Shown piece by piece: positions 5,510-9,031 of a stretch of 9,031 nucleotides of DNA. The DNA lies in contig JAQUQK010000041.1 of the NCBI GenBank assembly GCA_028716125.1, forward strand, positions 2,571-11,601. Reading direction: 5' to 3'. The position numbers and the translations under genes are program-made. The stretch comes from Thermoplasmatota archaeon (GTDB lineage: Archaea > Thermoplasmatota > JAQUQK01). Numbering within the stretch: the stretch's first letter is position 1; every line of letters begins with the position of its first letter. Under the pieces are notes generated by a model. The model was not told where the DNA came from. It saw nothing but the letters and a program-made list of their open reading frames with translations, and made no database searches.

Positions 5510-6422
5510 AGTAGTAGATTGTTATTTCTATCTTGTAATGGCATGCGACGTTTACGTGATTGTGCATCAATATTTCCCATTCGCCGGAATGCTTTACAGT
5601 ATTGACTATTGTGTTGAGCGGTGAAGGCGACTGCGTTCCAACAATTCCGCCGTTCCCGCGGAACGCCGCCTGATCACCGATGCCGTCGGTTATCGTGAAC
5701 ATGAGCCCCTGATATTCATTGGACCACGAGCAATTTATGTCCACCCTCACGGCGTTTTGGGGGACGTTGAATTTGTAAAATGTCTTGAGCATTGGCAGAG
5801 GCCCGATTACAATCTCCGCAACATCTACGGGGATTGCAACTGGAATGTCATCCTCGAAGACGATTGTCTGCTTGGTTGCGGGCGCCAAAGGCGGAATGCC
5901 ATCGCATTGTATTTTTATGTGGTAATTCACATTGGCAGCGATTCCAGACCCTTCAAAAGAACCCGGGACGATCATGAAAACCTGGGGGGCGCCCCAATCT
6001 GAGGGATCGACTTCGACCACATATCTTTTCGAATTTCCATTTGCGCTCTGCGGCTCCAGCCTGAGAAGCCCGAGCTCCAGGCACACAGGACTCGGCTCAT
6101 ACGACAGGTCGACGATTATCTCGGACGCGCCCCTGAATGGGTATACATACCACTTGCCATCGTGCTGTTTTTCAGTTTCCACGGAAACCGTCACTGGATT
6201 GATGAAATACGCCCGTATCACGACGTCGCCTTCGTCGACAACAGTTGTGAAAATTTGCCCTGCGGGACTTTCTGCTGCGCATTCGTCCGCCTGATTTTCA
6301 TTTCCGGACACGTCCGACAATTGGCTTTCATCGGCTTCTGAGATTTGGCCTTGAATTCCAAATCCCCCCGCAAACGTCGCGCCCAAAAACAGCAGTGCCG
6401 CCAATATCGCCCCAACATTCAT
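5508..6422 (-). CDS. Exported beta-rich protein of unknown function, possible PPC-like C-terminal domain
   Basis: The 304-residue product begins with a signal-peptide-like segment: a short polar start, hydrophobic residues 4-20, and a probable cleavage near TFA-GG at 17-19. The mature part is acidic and rich in alternating hydrophobic/polar strands. Cysteines at 48, 114, 173, 231 and 294 could form disulfides, though one would be unpaired. Residues about 185-304 (FYKFNVP, then strands, then SGEWEILM near the end) resemble the beta-sandwich layout of pre-peptidase C-terminal or P-like domains; this is a pattern impression, not a match I could run. The start at 6422 is preferred over an upstream in-frame ATG at 6464: GGTGA lies 5-9 bases before it, the signal peptide begins there, and the putative TATA box overlaps the longer start. 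It converges on the coiled-coil gene with a 4-bp gap. Confidence 0.85.
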   Translation of the reverse strand: MNVGAILAALLFLGATFAGGFGIQGQISEADESQLSDVSGNENQADECAAESPAGQIFTTVVDEGDVVIRAYFINPVTVSVETEKQHDGKWYVYPFRGASEIIVDLSYEPSPVCLELGLLRLEPQSANGNSKRYVVEVDPSDWGAPQVFMIVPGSFEGSGIAANVNYHIKIQCDGIPPLAPATKQTIVFEDDIPVAIPVDVAEIVIGPLPMLKTFYKFNVPQNAVRVDINCSWSNEYQGLMFTITDGIGDQAAFRGNGGIVGTQSPSPLNTIVNTVKHSGEWEILMHNHVNVACHYKIEITIYY

Positions 6423-6452
6423 GTTTTCACCAATACCGAATTTGGCACTCCA

Positions 6453-6460
6453 GTATAAAA
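6453..6460 (-). promoter_or_regulatory. Putative TATA box for the exported-protein gene
   Basis: On the minus strand this reads TTTTATAC within a longer T-rich run. It is about 34 bases upstream of the ATG at 6422, predicting a leader of roughly 8-10 bases that would just include the GGTGA ribosome site at 6427-6431. The preceding HEAT-like gene on the same strand ends 43 bases further upstream at 6507, so an independent promoter is plausible. Confidence 0.5.
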
Positions 6461-6506
6461 ACATTCTAGATACGACGTTTAAACGAACGCATTATGGCAA
6501 GCAGGA

Positions 6507-7142
6507 TCATGTGGCGATTTTCAAAAATTCTTCGGCTTTTTGTCTGGTTCCCGGCCTTGAATTTTCCAGAAGCCCGTTTCCGAATTCAGCAACTTTCTTT
6601 TTTATTTCCGGCCCTAGCTTGCCGTAAAATTCCCCAAATGCAACCATCGCATGGCCCATCAGAATGTTCCGGCATTCGCTTGTCGGAAGCGGGACTTTTG
6701 CGCTTCTCAACAGTTCGCGGGCGATTCGGTCCGCCAGCTTCGGCTTAAAATTTGCAATCCTGCCTGAAATTCCAACAATATTTGCCGCTGTTATTAGCGA
6801 ACCCGATTTCATAAGCCCGTAAAAATCATTGAAGATTTTCTCGAATTTTCCTTCCTTGTCCGCCGCCGTAAGATTGCCAATAATGCGGATTGCATTCCAA
6901 ACGAGGACTTTGTTTTTGTGGGTTAACAATTTCACAAAGAAATTCCATTCAGAATACAGCTTTTCAGGCGCTTTTTCGCTGGCGATGGAAAGGACCTTTG
7001 CTGCCTTAAATTTGGCGCGCGCGTTTTTGGAAGAGATGGCGCCAATGACTTCCGCAAGAGCGTCCGGACTTGCCAGCGCAATTTTCGCAATTTTCTCGGA
7101 GTTGTCTTCCTTTTTGGCAAGCGCTTCAAGTATTCCTTCCAT
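6507..7142 (-). CDS. HEAT-like helical repeat protein
   Basis: The 211-residue product is almost wholly alpha-helical, built of repeated amphipathic helix pairs of about 30-40 residues. A typical unit is the helix ending in NNFF-like WNFFVKLLTHKN, then VWNAIRIIGNL at 81-91, with similar spacing of Ala/Ile/Leu around 28-55, 105-135 and 160-190. HEAT/ARM-like proteins are usually protein-binding scaffolds; no catalytic motif, signal peptide or membrane span is seen. The specific function is unknown. The ATG at 7142 is preferred over an in-frame ATG at 7247: the upstream extension would overlap the start of the divergent acetyltransferase gene, has a different composition, and would engulf the AT-rich promoter. 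A TATA-like box about 31 bases upstream of 7142 supports this choice. It is divergent from the GNAT gene with an 82-bp gap. Confidence 0.85.
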   Translation of the reverse strand: MEGILEALAKKEDNSEKIAKIALASPDALAEVIGAISSKNARAKFKAAKVLSIASEKAPEKLYSEWNFFVKLLTHKNKVLVWNAIRIIGNLTAADKEGKFEKIFNDFYGLMKSGSLITAANIVGISGRIANFKPKLADRIARELLRSAKVPLPTSECRNILMGHAMVAFGEFYGKLGPEIKKKVAEFGNGLLENSRPGTRQKAEEFLKIAT

Positions 7143-7167
7143 TTTACCGTATTGAATAACGCTTTTG

Positions 7168-7178
7168 AAATAAATAAA
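7168..7178 (-). promoter_or_regulatory. Putative TATA box for the HEAT-like gene
   Basis: On the minus strand this is a TTTATTTATTT-type AT tract centred about 31 bases upstream of the ATG at 7142. No clear ribosome site precedes the ATG, so the message is probably leaderless or nearly so. Confidence 0.45.
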
Positions 7179-7193
7179 TCTCGCGCCGGATAA

Positions 7194-7201
7194 TTTTATA
7201 T
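7194..7201 (+). promoter_or_regulatory. Putative TATA box for the GNAT gene
   Basis: TTTTATAT is centred about 27 bases upstream of the ATG at 7225, the canonical archaeal spacing for a leaderless transcript. It lies back to back with the HEAT-like gene's promoter in the same 82-bp gap. Confidence 0.6.
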
Positions 7202-7224
7202 TTGCGCAACCGCTTGCGAGGGCG

Positions 7225-7659
7225 ATGGAAATCCGCTCTCCGCGCACAAAAGAGGAATTTGCCCAATACTACAATTTGCGCTGGCGCATCCTTCGTGCTC
7301 CATGGGTCCATTCGAAAGAGCCGGAATTAGATGAGCTCGACGAAAATCCGGACGTAGTCCACATGGCTGCAATTGATAAGGGTAAGGTCATCGGAGTGGG
7401 GCGCGGCCAGATGAATTCGCCCGACGAGGGACAGGTGCGCTACATGGCCGTTGATGAATCCTGCCGCGGGAAAGGCGCCGGCGGCAAAATTCTGAGTGTG
7501 ATTGAGCGCGAGATGGCAAAGAATGGCGCAAAATACGCCGTACTGAATGCGCGCGAGAATGCCGTAAATTTCTACATGAAGCACGGCTACAAAATAATCA
7601 GGGAAGGCCCACTGATTTTCGGGTGCATAAAACACAAATTTATGAGAAAAGAACTTTAA
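7225..7659 (+). CDS. GNAT-family N-acetyltransferase
   Basis: This 144-residue protein has the standard GNAT length and layout. It would transfer an acetyl group from acetyl-CoA to an amine; the acceptor is not predictable. Motif A is VRYMAVDESCRGKGAGGKIL (71-90), with the R/Q-x-x-G-x-G/A pyrophosphate-binding loop at R81-G84-G86. Motif B is the LNARENAVNFYMKHGY region (107-122), where N114 and Y117 sit where CoA-contacting residues are usual. The N-terminal EEFAQYYNLRWRILRAPW block is shared by a group of small bacterial and archaeal GNATs of unknown substrate. It is cytosolic and has no fused domain. The start is supported by the TATA-like box 27 bases upstream. Its stop overlaps the stop of the convergent cutA gene. 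Confidence 0.93.
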   Translation: MEIRSPRTKEEFAQYYNLRWRILRAPWVHSKEPELDELDENPDVVHMAAIDKGKVIGVGRGQMNSPDEGQVRYMAVDESCRGKGAGGKILSVIEREMAKNGAKYAVLNARENAVNFYMKHGYKIIREGPLIFGCIKHKFMRKEL

Positions 7660-7982
7660 TGCTTTGTTTCTTCTGCAATCCAGTCCAAGAACTCTGAAAT
7701 TCCGTCCTCAATTGGGATTTGCACAATGCATGGCACTTCATATGGGTGCAATTTCTTTATTTCCGCCTCGCATTTTTGCGCGATCGATTTGCACGTTTTC
7801 AGAATGATTGCGACCTCGGTGCTTTTTTCCGTCTTTCCTTTCCACCTGAAAATTGACTGTATCGGAAATATATTGGCGCAAGCGGCAAGGCGCTTCTCGA
7901 CGATTGCGCTTGCTATAACTTCCGCAGTTTTCTCGTCGGGCGCCGTTGCGTAAATCATGCAAAATTCCTGCGCTTTGTCCAT
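7656..7982 (-). CDS. cutA: CutA1 divalent-cation tolerance protein
   Basis: This 108-residue protein matches the small trimeric CutA1 family, linked to copper/divalent metal tolerance in bacteria and of uncertain role in archaea. Family signatures: YATAPDEKTA at 11-20, IVEKRLAACANI at 27-38, IFRWKGK at 44-50, EVAIILKT at 56-63 and HPYEVPCI at 79-86. The C-terminus (FLDWIAEET) is also typical. The ATG at 7982 gives an eight-residue lead-in before MIYATAP; a start at 7958 (M9) would give the shortest conserved form and cannot be excluded. A TATA-like element about 26 bases upstream of 7982 favours the longer form. The gene is divergent from the S2P gene (51-bp gap) and converges on the GNAT gene, sharing the TTAA at 7656-7659 that encodes both stop codons. 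Confidence 0.95.
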   Translation of the reverse strand: MDKAQEFCMIYATAPDEKTAEVIASAIVEKRLAACANIFPIQSIFRWKGKTEKSTEVAIILKTCKSIAQKCEAEIKKLHPYEVPCIVQIPIEDGISEFLDWIAEETKH

Positions 7983-8004
7983 GATTATCTTAATAAGAAG
8001 GCTG

Positions 8005-8010
8005 AATATT
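8005..8010. promoter_or_regulatory. Palindromic TATA-like element midway between cutA and the S2P gene
   Basis: AATATT reads the same on both strands and sits in the middle of the 51-bp gap. Its centre is about 26 bases from the cutA ATG (leftward) and about 26 from the S2P ATG (rightward), which is the expected TATA distance for leaderless transcripts in both directions. Neither gene has a clear Shine-Dalgarno site. An alternative AT-rich element (TTAATAAG) at 7990-7997 could serve the S2P gene with a longer leader. Confidence 0.4.
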
Positions 8011-8033
8011 ACCCTGCCGACGGATTGAATATA

Positions 8034-9031
8034 ATGGACGGACTTTTAACAACTTTGGCGGTCCTCGCCGTATACTTCGCAATCGTGGTAGTGCTTCAGA
8101 AAAAGAAGATACTCGAGAAATACAATATGGGCCTATGGGGCCCCGTTCTCATGGTCAGGACCCACAAGGGCGAGAACCTTATTGAGAGCGCATCTAAGCT
8201 GAAGCGCCTTTGGGCCGCGGTCGGGCCGATTTCAATAATAATATGCGCCATTCTTGGCGCGCTTCTAATGCCGCTTCTTGTCTGGAACGCAATACTCTCT
8301 TTCCAATTGCCAGTCGAGGCCACTCCGTCCCCCGCCCTGGTTATCGGGCTTCCTGGAATAAATCCAATAATGAGCGGCGCAAACTTCTGGTATGCCATCC
8401 TCGGCCTTGTAGTCGCAATAATTTTCCACGAAGGCATGCACGGCGTAATGACGCGCTTTGCAGGGGTAAAACTCAAGTCGGTCGGACTCATGTTCCTTGC
8501 AATTCCGCTTGGCGCATTCGTCGAGCCTGATGACGAGGGAGTGAACAAGCTCTCCCGCTTCAAGAGGTCGCGCCTTTTTGCGGCAGGGCCTTTTGCGAAC
8601 CTTGCCATAGCGGTTGTTTTCGGCCTCCTCTTCTCAGCGGCATTCATGGGAACGGTTCAGATGAAGGCGGACGGTGCGGGAATACTGAGCGTCGGCGAGG
8701 ATTCTCCTGCAGAGAAGGTCGGCCTTCAGCCGGGAATGATAATAACGTCAATGGACGGCACGGCAATAACGAACAGAACGGAGTACATAAACTTCCTTTC
8801 TTCGAAATTACCTGGCGATAACATATCTATAACAGTTTACGGTGGAAAAACCTGCTTTGCAGTTCTTGGCAAGGCTACGGACTACGGCTATAACCAATCA
8901 TATGCAAACAAATCTTATCTTGGAGTGGCCACTATTGGAGTAAGGGACGCGAAAGAAATCTATGATGGGCTGAGCAGGCCATTTTCCAGCACGGGCAATT
9001 TCCTTTCATACATCCTCCTGCCGCTTTTCGA
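8034..9031 (+). CDS. Site-2-protease-like membrane zinc metalloprotease with PDZ domain (M50 family, 3' partial)
   Basis: The open frame runs 332 codons from ATG 8034 and leaves the window without a stop. It is an intramembrane zinc protease that would cleave membrane-anchored substrates within or near the bilayer. Visible features: hydrophobic segments at about 5-22, 62-90 and 117-131; the zinc site HEGMH at 132-136 inside a membrane helix; a LGAFVEP-type loop (159-165); RSRLFAAGPFANL (178-190) opening another membrane helix to about 206; and a PDZ domain from about 215, with SPAEKVGLQPG at 224-234 and MDGTAI after it. This order resembles the MBTPS2-like group rather than PDZ-less archaeal S2Ps. 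The second metal-site motif (Asn/Asp-Gly region) expected after the PDZ domain lies beyond the window. The start is supported by the TATA-like box about 26 bases upstream. Confidence 0.92.
   Translation, partial: MDGLLTTLAVLAVYFAIVVVLQKKKILEKYNMGLWGPVLMVRTHKGENLIESASKLKRLWAAVGPISIIICAILGALLMPLLVWNAILSFQLPVEATPSPALVIGLPGINPIMSGANFWYAILGLVVAIIFHEGMHGVMTRFAGVKLKSVGLMFLAIPLGAFVEPDDEGVNKLSRFKRSRLFAAGPFANLAIAVVFGLLFSAAFMGTVQMKADGAGILSVGEDSPAEKVGLQPGMIITSMDGTAITNRTEYINFLSSKLPGDNISITVYGGKTCFAVLGKATDYGYNQSYANKSYLGVATIGVRDAKEIYDGLSRPFSSTGNFLSYILLPLF

Noticed and set aside
4834..5580. 248-codon minus-strand open frame opposite the coiled-coil gene
   Set aside because: Its serine/arginine-rich translation is what one expects from the complement of Lys/Glu-rich coiled-coil codons. 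The plus-strand gene has a ribosome site and operon context.
6423..6464. Upstream ATG at 6464 for the exported-protein gene
   Set aside because: It would add 14 residues before the signal peptide and its codons overlap the putative TATA box. The ATG at 6422 has a GGTGA ribosome site.
7143..7247. Upstream ATG at 7247 for the HEAT-like gene
   Set aside because: It would overlap the first codons of the divergent GNAT gene and cover both promoters. The extension does not look like the rest of the protein.
8096..8647. 183-codon minus-strand open frame opposite the S2P gene
   Set aside because: Antisense to a clear M50 protease with HEGMH and a PDZ domain; no independent evidence.
1..9031. tRNA, rRNA, CRISPR arrays, insertion sequences, integrase or att sites
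   Set aside because: No cloverleaf-like sequence, regularly spaced direct repeats, transposase-like frame or terminal inverted repeats were seen on reading both strands. No exhaustive computation was possible.

Overview
The window looks archaeal. It carries a bifunctional fructose-1,6-bisphosphate aldolase/phosphatase of the type found mainly in archaea and deep-branching bacteria, and a four-subunit pyruvate:ferredoxin oxidoreductase in the order gamma-delta-alpha-beta known from hyperthermophilic archaea. AT-rich TATA-like boxes sit about 25-35 bases upstream of most first genes of transcription units, which suggests leaderless or very short-leader transcripts, while internal operon genes have strong Shine-Dalgarno sites. 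The lineage is not determined. A compact-genome archaeon such as a DPANN member would fit the short intergenic gaps, but that is a guess.

Layout: (1) positions 1-155, the 3' end of an unidentified plus-strand gene; (2) 197-1330, minus strand, FBP aldolase/phosphatase; (3) 1331-1702, a 372-bp divergent AT-rich control region with TATA-like elements and several small inverted repeats; (4) 1703-5503, plus strand, the POR operon porG-porD-porA-porB followed closely by an unrecognised coiled-coil protein; (5) 5508-6422, minus strand, an exported cysteine-containing beta-rich protein; (6) 6507-7142, minus strand, a HEAT-like helical-repeat protein; (7) 7225-7659, plus strand, a GNAT acetyltransferase; (8) 7656-7982, minus strand, CutA1; (9) 8034 to the window end, plus strand, a site-2-protease-like membrane metalloprotease with a PDZ domain, cut off by the window edge.

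The left half has a clear metabolic theme. POR interconverts pyruvate and acetyl-CoA plus CO2 using ferredoxin, and FBP aldolase/phosphatase is the one-way gluconeogenic enzyme making fructose-6-phosphate from triose phosphates. Their divergent arrangement around an unusually long control region suggests linked regulation at the acetyl-CoA/pyruvate/hexose junction (inference). The right half is a series of one-gene units in alternating directions with no obvious shared function. I see no tRNA, rRNA, CRISPR array, transposase or integrase. The most novel items are the coiled-coil protein attached to the POR operon, the divergent FBPase-POR control region, and a single near-palindromic TATA-like element centred between cutA and the S2P gene.
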